Origin: Spirosoma luteum DSM 19990
GTDB taxonomy: Bacteria; Bacteroidota; Bacteroidia; Cytophagales; Spirosomataceae
Direction of reading: 5' to 3'
Assembly: GCF_000374065.1 (NCBI RefSeq)
Contig: NZ_KB893312.1
Span: forward strand, 124,121-188,120
Length of the DNA: 64,000 nucleotides
The translations under genes and the position numbers were made by a program. This document shows positions 52,155 to 62,305 of the stretch, piece after piece (position 1 is the stretch's first letter; every line of letters starts with the position of its first letter). The notes under the pieces were generated by a model. It made no database searches. It was not told the DNA's origin and saw only the letters and a list, made by a program, of their open reading frames with translations.

Positions 52155-52171
52155 TTGGCATAGTTTTAGTT
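52155..52171 (+). promoter_or_regulatory. sigma-54-like -24/-12 promoter, proximal
   Basis: TTGGCATAGTTTTAGTT repeats the first 13 bases of the distal site. GG is at 52157-52158 and GT (not GC) ten bases later, so it is a weaker match. It would start transcription near 52181. Confidence 0.4.
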
Positions 52172-52217
52172 AAATTTTGAACAGTAAAAGAGTATGTTGA
52201 CCACATAACCGCATATC

Positions 52218-55200
52218 GTGACTTATGAGCGATTTGCTGGTCAGAATATCTTTGTATTCTGTGGATGCTATTTACTTGTATTAAGCCTGTTCCAAATTAA
52301 GTTGCAGATGGAAGAAATATCTACCGTTCACACAGAACATTCTGAGGCTGTCGTTGACCACATCTATCCCGGGGGGCGCCATGAATCAGATACGAATTAT
52401 CCGACTATAACACATATTGCTGTTCAGGCCATTCACGCTGTTTGGGGACTGATTTATGGTCGATTGAGACTATTTCAGCCCATTCAATCCTCCCTAATCG
52501 CTACCCGAACCCGTCTGCGGTCAGTCCAGCTGACAGTAGGTGAGGAACAAAGCGAACGTCATCCGACTTCCTATTGCCAGGAGCCTCCTGATATACCTGA
52601 CCCCATTCCCCCTGCCTGCCAACTTAATTCAACCAAAGAAGCGCGCCATTTCCTTACACAACGTCCAATGAATGAGAAATTTATACTAGAATCATCCTTA
52701 CTCTTATCCACTCAGCCAGCACAAGTACACCGGAGTGCAGGATCTGTAGTCGTCAGGACGAAACCGGATACAGGAGGTAACCTGTATCAATTACTCCGTT
52801 CGTTTGTCAATGTAAAATGCAGTCGGGTAACACCTGTCTGGGCAGGGACAATGTCTCTATTCGTGCTGGTGCTTTTCTGTTTGGCTGGCACTTCCGCGCA
52901 GGCCCAGACGCCGGGTATCATCAATCTGAGCCTTTATAAACACATCAGTACGCAGTCCCCCGCCATTGGCGATGTGGTGACCTACACGGTAGTTGTGGCC
53001 AACTCGCCCGGTTCCACGACGGCTACCAATGTTTCAGTAAAAAACGAGTTGCCAGCGGGTGGAGTATCCTACTTACCAGCTTCGGCCAGTGTTATTCACG
53101 GGTCGGGCACTTACGCAACTACGGGTTCGGCTACCGCTACCGTTGGCACGCTGGTCGTTCCGGCTATCGCACCGGGCGACTCTGCCGTACTGGTCTTCAA
53201 GGCTACCGTGCTGGAACAGGGTGTCTGGTTCAACACAGCCGAAATAATTGCGGCCGACCAGACGGATACCAACTCTACACCGAATAATCATAGCATGACT
53301 GAAGACGACTACGTTTCGGTCTGCTTTTCGGTACCCATTATTTACTATTTCGGGGATGAATATACGGTTATGGTACCATCTGGCTACGACCAGATTGTTT
53401 GGTATCGGGACAATATCCCGGTTAGCTCATCAGCCATATCCACATCACTGGCAGAAGTAAACAACGATCTGTCTCTAACCATAAAAAGCCCCGGTGTGTA
53501 TCGATTTGTAACATACCGCAATGGCTGTCCGGCTACGAATTGCTGTGACATACAGGTTATTCAGGGACCCTACAGCAGTTTGGGCGACTATGTGTTTGTA
53601 GACGCCAACAAGAATGGTATTCAGGACGGGGGTGACAGTCCGCTGCCGGGTGTGCCGGTTGTACTGCTGAATAGTTCTAACACGGCCATCGCTTCCACGA
53701 CCACCAGTATTTCGGGCCTGTACTCGTTCACGGGTTTGACACCGGGCGTTCCTTATAGTGTCAGTTTTATGACGCCCACGGGTTTCGTCTCGACTTCGGC
53801 CCAGATTGGGAATAATGACGCCACCGACAGCGATGTAAATCCGGCCACGGGCCAGACCCGTTCGGTAACGCTGGCGACCGGAGAGAATAACCTGAATCTG
53901 GACGCCGGTTTCTACCTGCCGAGTGTGCCGACGGCTTCGTTGGGCGACTATGTGTTTGTAGACGCCAACAAGAATGGTATTCAGGACGGGGGTGACAGTC
54001 CGCTACCGGGTGTGACGGTTGTACTATTGAATGGTTCTAACACGGCCATCGCTTCCACGACCACCAGCATTTCGGGCCTGTACTCGTTCACGGGTCTGAC
54101 ACCGGGCATTCCTTACAGTGTGAGCTTCGTGACGCCCACAGGTTATATGTCGACCTCGGCTCAGATTGGGGGCAATGACGCCACAGATAGTGATGTGAAT
54201 CCAGCTACAGGTCTGACCCGCTCGGTAACGCTGGCGACCGGAGAGAATAACCTGAATCTGGACGCCGGCTTTTACCTGCAATCTACCTGCCCAACAGACT
54301 ATAGTCTGGTTGTATCAGGTGACGTTGCTACATGCATCGGTGGTTCGGCTGTCCTGACGGCTTCAACCTCTGTACCAAACGCCCAGATAAAGTGGTATCT
54401 AACATCGTCTGGCGGAGTTCCTTTCGCAACAGTAAGCAGTGGAGCGAGTGTAACGGTAAGCCCGGCAAACACAACGATGTACTACGCCGAGGTAACAACC
54501 GGTGCCTGTACCAGCCTTCGTAAGTCAGTAGCGGTTGTAATTACAGCAATAGATGCACCGGTTATTTCCGCCAGCACCAGGAATACCTGTCCGGCCACGA
54601 CGGTTAATCTTAAGACCATTCAAATCCAGAACAGTAATCCGGATTTAACCTATGAGTGGTATACAAGCCAAACCCGTTCGCAAGCCACGCTGGTAACCAA
54701 CCTGACTGCGGTGGGTGCCGGTCAATACTACGTTTTTGCCAAAGGCGGGAGCTGTTACAGCACCCCGGCAATCCTGACGGTTCAAATTGTTGACTGTAAC
54801 TGTCAAAACGTGGCGGGTGTAAATGTAGGACCGGGTCAATCGGTTTGTGCAGGCGATGTTGTCCCGCTCAAAGCGGTACTCTCCGGTTCAGCAACCAGCG
54901 TTACGTGGAGCACGAATGGTACGGGTACGTTTAGTAATTTGAACAGCCTGACAACAACCTACACCGCAACGACTTCTGACATAGCTACGGGGAATGTGCT
55001 GCTGACCGCTACCACCAACGATCCTGACGGGCCGGGTGGTGTTTGTCAGGAAGCGACCAGTTCTGTAATTGTTCGTATCAGCAAGCGGCCGGATGCACCC
55101 GTCAACGTTGCCTGCGACGATACCTTGGTTTGTCAGGGCAGTAGTACGAAACTGATTGCTTTTGCACCGGGTTCCCGAATCAACTGGTACGATCAGGCCG

Positions 55201-58200
55201 GAAACTTACTCGGTACCACACAGAGTGGCGGCAAACTAGTAGTAACGCCATCAGGACCGGGTGCCGCTGTGTATTATGCAGAAGCCTTCACGGATGCCTG
55301 TGTCAGCACGCGCTCATCAGTAACCGTTACGGTAGGTTCCTGCCAGGCGGATCTGGCTGTTATTAAAACAATCGTGACACCAGGGCCATATAGTATTGGT
55401 CAGAAAGTTACTTACGCCATCACGGTGAGCAACAATGGTCCGATAACGGCGACTGGGGTGAAAGTGAGCGAACTACTACCCACATCGCTGACGTACGTTA
55501 GTTCGACACCCGCAGGCCAGTATAGCCCGGTAACGGGGATGTGGACAATTGGTACATTGACTAACGGATCAAACCAAAATCTGCTGGTTGAAGCAACCAT
55601 CGTTTCTGGTGGGTCAATCAGGAACACGGCCATCGTAAGTGGCTTGAATAACAATCCGGCCAAAGCACAAAACGACACTTCGTCAGTCAACATATCCATC
55701 GTTGACTGTGTAGTTCAGGCACCTACTATCATCTGTGCAATTACCGAGATTTGTAAGGGTGGCACAACGACAATAACCGCCAAGGGATGCAGTGGTGGAG
55801 CCGTATTATGGTCTAATGGGCAATCGGGTGAAACGATATTCGTAACGCCTTCCTCCACTACGACCTATACGGCAAAATGTGAGATTGCGCGCTGCCTTAG
55901 TCAGCCGTCCAACGCCATTGTCGTTATAGTACTCGATCCGAAAACGCCAACCATCACGGCCAGCTCCGACAATGTATGTCCGGGCACATCGGTAACGCTG
56001 ACGGCATCGGGTTGTGCCGGTGGTACGATCGAATGGTCGGACAAGGCGCAGACAGGAGCTTCCATTGTGGTGACTCCCTACAGCAAAACGACCTACACGG
56101 CCCAGTGCCGGATTGCTGGTTGCCTGAGTACACCAGCCGTGAAAACGATTAATATCACGACCGATATTCCGGCACCGACCATCGTTTGCAGCACATCGGT
56201 CGTTTGTCCGGGTGAGGCTATAACCCTGACCGTTGAAAACTGCGTGGGAACGCCAGTCTGGAACAGCACAACGGCCACGACCGGCAGTATTATCGTAACG
56301 CCAACGGTTGGCAACAACAGTTACTCAGTATATTGTAAAAATGATGCCTGCGTAAGCAAGTCGTCAGATGTGTACACCATCAACATCGTAGCACCAGTTA
56401 TCCCGAAAGTGACGGCCAGTGCGGACACGGTGTGTGCCGGTGGCGCTGTTGTCCTGACGGCTGCCAACTGCAATGGTACGGTGATGTGGAACGTAGAAGG
56501 CAAAACGGGACCGAGTATTACCGTGTACCCAACGGCCAATATCAGTTACTACGCCCAGTGTAAGTTCCGTACCTGCCTGAGCAACCCATCTGCGCCGGTG
56601 AATATAGCGGTGGTATCGCCATCGGCTCCGATTGTGAAAGTGAGCAAAACGCTCATATGCAGTGGCGATCCGGTATCGCTCACCGCTACGGGTTGCACCG
56701 GTACGGTTGTGTGGCATGGTACTGATAAGGTGGGGGCCAGCATCACCATCTACCCAGCGCAGTCGCTGGAGTACTATGCTACCTGCAAGCAGGGAAGCTG
56801 TGAAAGCGATGCGTCGAACCGGGTACGGGTAACGGTCAACACCTCGCCCGCTCCTGCCCCAACGGTAATCGCATCGACAACGACTATCTGCAATGGTGGC
56901 CTTGTTTCCCTGACTGCTACCGGTTGCGAGGGTGGTGCCATCCAATGGTCGGATGGGCAAACCGGACCGGTTGTTTCGGTAACCGCAACCCCAGCAAACC
57001 GGGAGTTCTACGCGCTCTGTAAGCCTGCCAGTGGTACGACTTGTGGTAGTGGAAAATCGAACGTCGTTACTCTGAACATTACGTCGATACCCGCACCGAC
57101 CATTATCTGTAGCACATCGGTCGTATGTTCGGGTGAGTCACTGGTACTGACGGTAGAAAATTGCCAGGGCACTCCCTACTGGAGTAGTATCGACTCACAC
57201 GCTACCAGCCTGACCGTAACGCCATCGGCAACGACCACTTACACGGTGTACTGTCAGAACGGCACCTGCCGAAGTGCTACATCGCCGGAGTATACCATCA
57301 TTGTCGCGCCGGTAGTAGCCCCAACAATTACTGTTTCAGCTACGGCTGTGGCACCGGGGGGAACAATTACCCTGTCGGCATTGGGTTGCGCAGGTGAGGT
57401 GATCTGGTCTGCCAATGATATTAATGGAAACAACAAGGGTGCTTCTATCGTGGTGCGGCCGGAGGGTACGCAGACGTACTTCGCCCAATGTAAATTCCGT
57501 ACCTGCCTGAGTCCGCCCTCAGTTCCGGTTGTTATCAATCCCGGCGATTGTGCTGCCAGAGCTGGCAGGCTGTTAGCGACTAACGCAACGGTTTGTGGTG
57601 GTTCGAGTAGCACGGTTACAGTAGCCGCCACCATGAACGGCGGACTGGTACAACCCACGGGTTATTCACTTGCCTACGTGCTGGTGAAAGGAGGAGTGAT
57701 TCAGCAAACCAGCCCAACCCCACAATTCGTGGTGTCGTCTGCCGCAGCTGAATACACCATTCATACCCTGGTGTACAATGCGAATACGGCCGACCAGAAC
57801 TACCTCAATCTGGCGAACGTAAACCTGGGTGTAACAACACCCGCTGATGTACTGGCATTGATTGGTACCAAGTGCGCCAGTCTGGATGTTGTTGGAGCGA
57901 AAGTAACGGTGCATAACATCGAGCCGCCTGTGCTGTCGGCTGGTCCGTCGCTTACCGTTTGTAGCGGTGGTACGGTTTCCTTGACGGCTACCGGTTGTGC
58001 CAATGGTACCGTTACCTGGTCGGATGGAACGGTAGGGGCTACCTACGCCAAACCCGTCTTCAGCAACCTGAATCTGACGGCTATCTGTACGGTTGATGGT
58101 TGCGCGAGCAAGCCATCGGCCATTGTCCAGGTAACGCTGGGTACGCCACCCGTTCCAATCATCGTGAGCGACAAGTCGTCAATCTGTCTTGGCGAACCCA

Positions 58201-61200
58201 TTTCGCTGACGGCCACCGGGTGTGTGGGTGGAACCTACATCTGGTCGGATGGCAAAACGATTGGCAATACACTGACGATCTCACCAACGGCCGATGTTAC
58301 CTACCGTGTGAAGTGTAAACTGGGCGACTGTGAAGGTGATCAGTCGGCGGCCATAACCATTAAGGTAGGGGCACCTGCCACGCCAACCGTTTCCATTCTG
58401 GGTGGTAACAGCAGCACAACGGTTTGCTTCGGTGCACCGGTAACGCTGGTAGCCGAAGGTTGTTCGCCGAATAGTTACGTGACCTGGTCCAATAACCAGG
58501 TGGGTAACTCCATTACCGTATCGCTGGCCAGTTCGGCTACCTTCACCGCTCAGTGCTGCAACTCGAATCTGTGTAAGAGTGCTCCATCGGGTGTACTGTC
58601 GGTAACGGTACTGCCAAAAGTGCCCCAGCCAACTGTGAAGGATATCACCAATACCTGTCCGATGCTGACGGCTGACCTGGCGAAAGCCGTGAGTAGCAAT
58701 CCGGCCACAGCGGGTGGTATGTTTGCCTACTTCACGGATGCGACGCTGAGCGATGCCTCGAAAGTAACTGACCCGGCACACGTAGGTTCCGGCACGTTCT
58801 ACGTGGTAGAGAAAACAGCCAGTGGCTGTGTGAGTCTGCCGCTGATGATTCATGTGCAGATTACTACCTGTAGTGAGCAAACCCCCTGCGACGCTGCCAA
58901 TCCGGCAACCGCCAGTGCGGGTGCTGATGCCAGTGTGTGCGCTGCCAAGACCTACCAGCTGAGCGGTGCTATGGGTGGTGCGGGCAAAACTGCCCACTGG
59001 ACTACCAGCGGCAACGGTACTTTCGATAACAGCTTTGCCCTGAACGCGATTTATACCGCCAGTGCAGAAGATGTACTGTCGGGTAAAGTAACCCTCACTC
59101 TGTCGGTTAGCACGAACAACGCAGCTTGCCCGGTAGCAAAGGATGACATGCTGCTCACGATTGATGGCATCAAGTCGATACCTACTATAGTGATGGTAGG
59201 AGCCACGAAGCTCTGCTACGGTGATTCGGTTATCCTGAGAGCACCCGCCGGTGCTGCCGGGTACAAGTGGAGCGATAACGAAACGACGCAGACGATTGTG
59301 GTGAAACGCAGTGGTGTCTACAGCGTTCAACTGCTGGATGGCAAGGGCTGTAGCTCGGTCAAGTCAGACAATGTAACGGTGCAGGTGAGTGATCCAATCC
59401 CGACCCCGCTGGTGCGTAATCTGCGGAACACCTGTCCGGAGAAAATTGTCGACCTGACAAAAGCACTGTCGTCAACAACGCCGGGTAGCTCGTACATCTA
59501 CCGCATTTGCGAATGCACCACGTCCAACATCGTTATCCGGCCCGATTCGGTTTGTGAAGGTAACTACTGGGTTGTGGAGAAAAACGCTGCGGGTTGCCTG
59601 AGTGCCCCGGCCAAAGTGGTTGTGAGCGTATTCAACTGCGCTGCCGATACGATGGACACCGATGTGCAAATTACTAAACTGGCCAGCACGGCATTCGTGA
59701 AGAACGGCGCACCGGTAACCTATACCATTACGGTGAGCAACGCCGGCCCGCACACCGCGAAAAATATCGACGTACGGGATGTACTGCCGAAAGGGCTGTC
59801 ATTGCTGACTCCTTCTACAGCCGACTATACGGTTTCCGGTGGGGTAATCACGAAGCGCATCGACAGCCTGAAAGCAGGTCAGTCGAAGCAGATTGTCTTC
59901 AGTGGTCGTATTACGGAGAAAAAGCAGGCGATTGTCAACATGGCCGAGATTACCTACCTCGACAATAAAGACACCAACCTGGCTAACAACAAATCGAGTG
60001 TAACGGTAACCGATACATCGACGCGCCAGCCGAGCCTGATTGGTATTGCGAAAGCGGTACTGGGTCGGCCAACGGCAGTAGGTGATTCGCTTATCAGGGT
60101 CTCATACAAATTTGTCGTAACCAACTTCGGTGAGGATACGCTGAAACACATACAGGCGACTGATGACCTGGCTTACTCGTTCTCACCGAATACGGTAACC
60201 GGAACGAAGCTGACACTATCGAACAGTGGCTCCTCGCTGAAACTGAATCCGGCCTTTACGGGTACCGGCAGTAACGCGAACCTGCTTGACACGATGAGCC
60301 GTCTGGCACCCGGTCGCTCGGAGATGTTCGTCCTGGATGTAACGGTGCGCCGGAATTTGGGCGATACCACCAAATCGTTCAACAACTTCGCCAGTGCGTC
60401 GGCGCTGAACAGCTTCACTACTGTATCGGATATATCGGTAGCTGGGGGCGATTCGGATCCGGACAATGACGGTGACCCAACCAACAACACCAGTGCAGCT
60501 AGTTTCACACTGGGAGCCAGTCAGCCACAAGGCCCAAGTATTGGTCTGGCCCTGGCAGTAGTCAGGATTCAGCAGCAGCCTGATAGTTCGTATAACATTA
60601 CCTATAAGGCCACCATCAAAAACTTTGGTGATGTAGCTCTGAACGGTGTTGTACTCACGGACAGTCTGATTAACGCCTTCACCGCCCCGGCATCCTACAC
60701 CGTAGTAGGTGCGCCAACGGTAGGAGCGGGTAGTACGCTGGTAGTCAACACAGGTTTCAACGGAAACTCGCAGCCAAACATGCTGACCCCTGCCAGTTCA
60801 CTGGCCGTGGGTGCCCAGGACACGGTGCTGATAACGGTGAATGTGAAAACCGCTGGCAACAATGGTCCGTTCTACTCCAGCGCAACGGTTACGGCACATA
60901 CGCCGGATTCGAGCCAGGTAGTGAAGGACATCTCCAACAGTGGCCTTGACCCGGCACCAGCCGGTTCGGTATCGACAACGGTTCGCTTCGACCTGCCGAA
61001 AGCACTGTTGGGTGTAGCTAAGTCGGTTGGTTTGCCAACACTGGTAGACGTGGGAGTTTACGACATTCCATATACCATCGGGTTGTTCAACCTGGGTACG
61101 GTTCCGCTGAAGAAGGTACAGGTGGTGGATAAACTATCCGAGACCTTCGGCCACGGTGCCCTGATTGTGAGCAGTCAGATTTCAGTGACCAGTACAGGAG

Positions 61201-62300
61201 CCAGTGCCGACAGCCTGATCATCAACCGGCAGTACACCGGCCAGGGTATGATTACGAACATGCTCGTTGACTCGATGAGTACTCTGCCCGTCGGTGGTAA
61301 AGCCTATCTGACCTTCATCGTTCGGGTAGACGTGAAAAACGCTGATTCGCTGACGTTCTACAACACGGCGCTGGCCACCGCCCTCACACTCGACGGTCAG
61401 GTTGTGGAGGATATGTCGACGGCGGGTACGAATGATGACCCGGACAACGATCTCGATCCGCGTAACAACAGCCAGCCAACGCCTATTTCGTTGAATGGCC
61501 TCGCATCGTCGTCGTATCTTGGTCTGGCCATGTCGGTTCGGGATACCGCCCGCCAGGCTGACGGCAGTATGAACGTAACGTATCAGTTGGTACTACAGGC
61601 TTTCGGACCGGATACACTGACGCATGTTAGCGTGAGCGATACACTCCTGAAGGTATTCAATGCCCAGACGGGTTCGACCTTCTCGGTGGTCAACAGGCCG
61701 GTAATCATATCAACGGGCAGTACGCTGAAACTGAATCCAGACTTCAACGGTGGTTCTGACCCCGTACTGGTGCTGGGCGATAGTACCAGTACGCTGGCGG
61801 CCGGTAAAGCGGATACCCTCCTGATGGTGGTGAATGTGATAGCCGATGGTAGTACCACCACGTTCCTGAACTCTGCTTATGGTAGGGCCAGAGCAAAATC
61901 AGGTCTGGTCACGGATATCTCAACGACCGGTTTGATTCCTGACCTCAACGGAAACGGAAACCCAACCGACTCGAACGAGCGCGAGGCCACGGTGCTGATT
62001 CTGCCACCGAACTATGCGTCGATATTCATTCCGGAAGGGTTCTCGCCAAACGGTGATGGTGTCAATGATCTGTTCGTGGTTCGGGGAACCACCGGCCTGA
62101 GCGTTAGCCTGGATGTATATAACCGCTGGGGCAATCTGGTTTACACGAATGCCAGCTACCAGAACGACTGGGATGGTAAGCCAAACACGGGTGTCATGCT
62201 CAGCTCGGATGCGAGTGGGGTGCCCGACGGAACGTACTACTACGTGATTAATTTGAGCGATGGACGCAAGTTTGTACGATATATGACGATTAACCGCTAA
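52218..62300 (+). CDS. giant repetitive T9SS-sorted surface protein (adhesin-like)
   Basis: An open frame of 3,360 codons. The real start is undecided: GTG at 52218 is given as the limit, with ATGs at 52308, 52668 and 52851. A strong signal peptide (SLFVLVLFCLAGTSAQAQ) lies only at residues 213-230. Then come a DUF11 domain (about 235-365), a Cys-rich domain, two SdrD B-like repeats (454-691), Ig-like and DUF11 modules (690-1165), a long row of about 80-residue Ig-like repeats with paired cysteines (1165-2135), further modules, four or five DUF11 domains (2480-3255) and the gliding-motility sorting domain (3266-3360: FIPEGFSPNGDGVND, YNRWGNLVY). SdrD B and DUF11 build stiff stalks, so this is a long adhesive fibre. 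The PorP/SprF gene follows by five bases, as in spr operons. Confidence 0.93.
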   Translation: MTYERFAGQNIFVFCGCYLLVLSLFQIKLQMEEISTVHTEHSEAVVDHIYPGGRHESDTNYPTITHIAVQAIHAVWGLIYGRLRLFQPIQSSLIATRTRLRSVQLTVGEEQSERHPTSYCQEPPDIPDPIPPACQLNSTKEARHFLTQRPMNEKFILESSLLLSTQPAQVHRSAGSVVVRTKPDTGGNLYQLLRSFVNVKCSRVTPVWAGTMSLFVLVLFCLAGTSAQAQTPGIINLSLYKHISTQSPAIGDVVTYTVVVANSPGSTTATNVSVKNELPAGGVSYLPASASVIHGSGTYATTGSATATVGTLVVPAIAPGDSAVLVFKATVLEQGVWFNTAEIIAADQTDTNSTPNNHSMTEDDYVSVCFSVPIIYYFGDEYTVMVPSGYDQIVWYRDNIPVSSSAISTSLAEVNNDLSLTIKSPGVYRFVTYRNGCPATNCCDIQVIQGPYSSLGDYVFVDANKNGIQDGGDSPLPGVPVVLLNSSNTAIASTTTSISGLYSFTGLTPGVPYSVSFMTPTGFVSTSAQIGNNDATDSDVNPATGQTRSVTLATGENNLNLDAGFYLPSVPTASLGDYVFVDANKNGIQDGGDSPLPGVTVVLLNGSNTAIASTTTSISGLYSFTGLTPGIPYSVSFVTPTGYMSTSAQIGGNDATDSDVNPATGLTRSVTLATGENNLNLDAGFYLQSTCPTDYSLVVSGDVATCIGGSAVLTASTSVPNAQIKWYLTSSGGVPFATVSSGASVTVSPANTTMYYAEVTTGACTSLRKSVAVVITAIDAPVISASTRNTCPATTVNLKTIQIQNSNPDLTYEWYTSQTRSQATLVTNLTAVGAGQYYVFAKGGSCYSTPAILTVQIVDCNCQNVAGVNVGPGQSVCAGDVVPLKAVLSGSATSVTWSTNGTGTFSNLNSLTTTYTATTSDIATGNVLLTATTNDPDGPGGVCQEATSSVIVRISKRPDAPVNVACDDTLVCQGSSTKLIAFAPGSRINWYDQAGNLLGTTQSGGKLVVTPSGPGAAVYYAEAFTDACVSTRSSVTVTVGSCQADLAVIKTIVTPGPYSIGQKVTYAITVSNNGPITATGVKVSELLPTSLTYVSSTPAGQYSPVTGMWTIGTLTNGSNQNLLVEATIVSGGSIRNTAIVSGLNNNPAKAQNDTSSVNISIVDCVVQAPTIICAITEICKGGTTTITAKGCSGGAVLWSNGQSGETIFVTPSSTTTYTAKCEIARCLSQPSNAIVVIVLDPKTPTITASSDNVCPGTSVTLTASGCAGGTIEWSDKAQTGASIVVTPYSKTTYTAQCRIAGCLSTPAVKTINITTDIPAPTIVCSTSVVCPGEAITLTVENCVGTPVWNSTTATTGSIIVTPTVGNNSYSVYCKNDACVSKSSDVYTINIVAPVIPKVTASADTVCAGGAVVLTAANCNGTVMWNVEGKTGPSITVYPTANISYYAQCKFRTCLSNPSAPVNIAVVSPSAPIVKVSKTLICSGDPVSLTATGCTGTVVWHGTDKVGASITIYPAQSLEYYATCKQGSCESDASNRVRVTVNTSPAPAPTVIASTTTICNGGLVSLTATGCEGGAIQWSDGQTGPVVSVTATPANREFYALCKPASGTTCGSGKSNVVTLNITSIPAPTIICSTSVVCSGESLVLTVENCQGTPYWSSIDSHATSLTVTPSATTTYTVYCQNGTCRSATSPEYTIIVAPVVAPTITVSATAVAPGGTITLSALGCAGEVIWSANDINGNNKGASIVVRPEGTQTYFAQCKFRTCLSPPSVPVVINPGDCAARAGRLLATNATVCGGSSSTVTVAATMNGGLVQPTGYSLAYVLVKGGVIQQTSPTPQFVVSSAAAEYTIHTLVYNANTADQNYLNLANVNLGVTTPADVLALIGTKCASLDVVGAKVTVHNIEPPVLSAGPSLTVCSGGTVSLTATGCANGTVTWSDGTVGATYAKPVFSNLNLTAICTVDGCASKPSAIVQVTLGTPPVPIIVSDKSSICLGEPISLTATGCVGGTYIWSDGKTIGNTLTISPTADVTYRVKCKLGDCEGDQSAAITIKVGAPATPTVSILGGNSSTTVCFGAPVTLVAEGCSPNSYVTWSNNQVGNSITVSLASSATFTAQCCNSNLCKSAPSGVLSVTVLPKVPQPTVKDITNTCPMLTADLAKAVSSNPATAGGMFAYFTDATLSDASKVTDPAHVGSGTFYVVEKTASGCVSLPLMIHVQITTCSEQTPCDAANPATASAGADASVCAAKTYQLSGAMGGAGKTAHWTTSGNGTFDNSFALNAIYTASAEDVLSGKVTLTLSVSTNNAACPVAKDDMLLTIDGIKSIPTIVMVGATKLCYGDSVILRAPAGAAGYKWSDNETTQTIVVKRSGVYSVQLLDGKGCSSVKSDNVTVQVSDPIPTPLVRNLRNTCPEKIVDLTKALSSTTPGSSYIYRICECTTSNIVIRPDSVCEGNYWVVEKNAAGCLSAPAKVVVSVFNCAADTMDTDVQITKLASTAFVKNGAPVTYTITVSNAGPHTAKNIDVRDVLPKGLSLLTPSTADYTVSGGVITKRIDSLKAGQSKQIVFSGRITEKKQAIVNMAEITYLDNKDTNLANNKSSVTVTDTSTRQPSLIGIAKAVLGRPTAVGDSLIRVSYKFVVTNFGEDTLKHIQATDDLAYSFSPNTVTGTKLTLSNSGSSLKLNPAFTGTGSNANLLDTMSRLAPGRSEMFVLDVTVRRNLGDTTKSFNNFASASALNSFTTVSDISVAGGDSDPDNDGDPTNNTSAASFTLGASQPQGPSIGLALAVVRIQQQPDSSYNITYKATIKNFGDVALNGVVLTDSLINAFTAPASYTVVGAPTVGAGSTLVVNTGFNGNSQPNMLTPASSLAVGAQDTVLITVNVKTAGNNGPFYSSATVTAHTPDSSQVVKDISNSGLDPAPAGSVSTTVRFDLPKALLGVAKSVGLPTLVDVGVYDIPYTIGLFNLGTVPLKKVQVVDKLSETFGHGALIVSSQISVTSTGASADSLIINRQYTGQGMITNMLVDSMSTLPVGGKAYLTFIVRVDVKNADSLTFYNTALATALTLDGQVVEDMSTAGTNDDPDNDLDPRNNSQPTPISLNGLASSSYLGLAMSVRDTARQADGSMNVTYQLVLQAFGPDTLTHVSVSDTLLKVFNAQTGSTFSVVNRPVIISTGSTLKLNPDFNGGSDPVLVLGDSTSTLAAGKADTLLMVVNVIADGSTTTFLNSAYGRARAKSGLVTDISTTGLIPDLNGNGNPTDSNEREATVLILPPNYASIFIPEGFSPNGDGVNDLFVVRGTTGLSVSLDVYNRWGNLVYTNASYQNDWDGKPNTGVMLSSDASGVPDGTYYYVINLSDGRKFVRYMTINR
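53581..54290 (+). repeat. two near-identical 360-base tandem repeats (SdrD B domains)
   Basis: Copy 1 begins at 53581 and copy 2 at 53941, a period of exactly 360 bases (120 residues). The first 60 bases are identical, and most differences are silent or conservative. Each encodes an SdrD B-type calcium-binding stalk module with DxNxNGxxD (DANKNGIQDGGD) and ending in LNLDAGFYL. Confidence 0.95.
55717..58610 (+). repeat. row of Ig-like repeats with paired cysteines
   Basis: About ten units of roughly 240 bases. Each unit has a proline start, Cys, GGxxxxLTAxGC (or close), a W of the W-S/N strand, a YxxxC toward the end, and a second Cys pair. DNA similarity is visible between units (for example the shared GCACATCGGTCGT stretch at 56189 and 57113). 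One degenerate unit at 57540-57930 breaks the row. Confidence 0.88.
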
Positions 62301-62305
62301 TACCG

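Larger units (their letters stand above)
51711..52217. other. 507-base regulatory region ahead of the giant T9SS gene
   Basis: No gene is seen. It holds a terminator for the upstream gene and two sigma-54-like elements that share a 13-base core. The remaining DNA shows no structured RNA I can name. Confidence 0.55.

Noticed and set aside
53581-58620. CRISPR array suggested by the regular repeats
   Set aside because: The repeats are in-frame protein repeats of 240-360 bases, with no short repeat-spacer pattern and no cas genes.
58281-59330. 349-codon open frame antisense to the giant gene
   Set aside because: It follows the repeated wobble pattern of the sense repeats, has no coherent domain and is explained by the G+C-rich third positions of the real gene.
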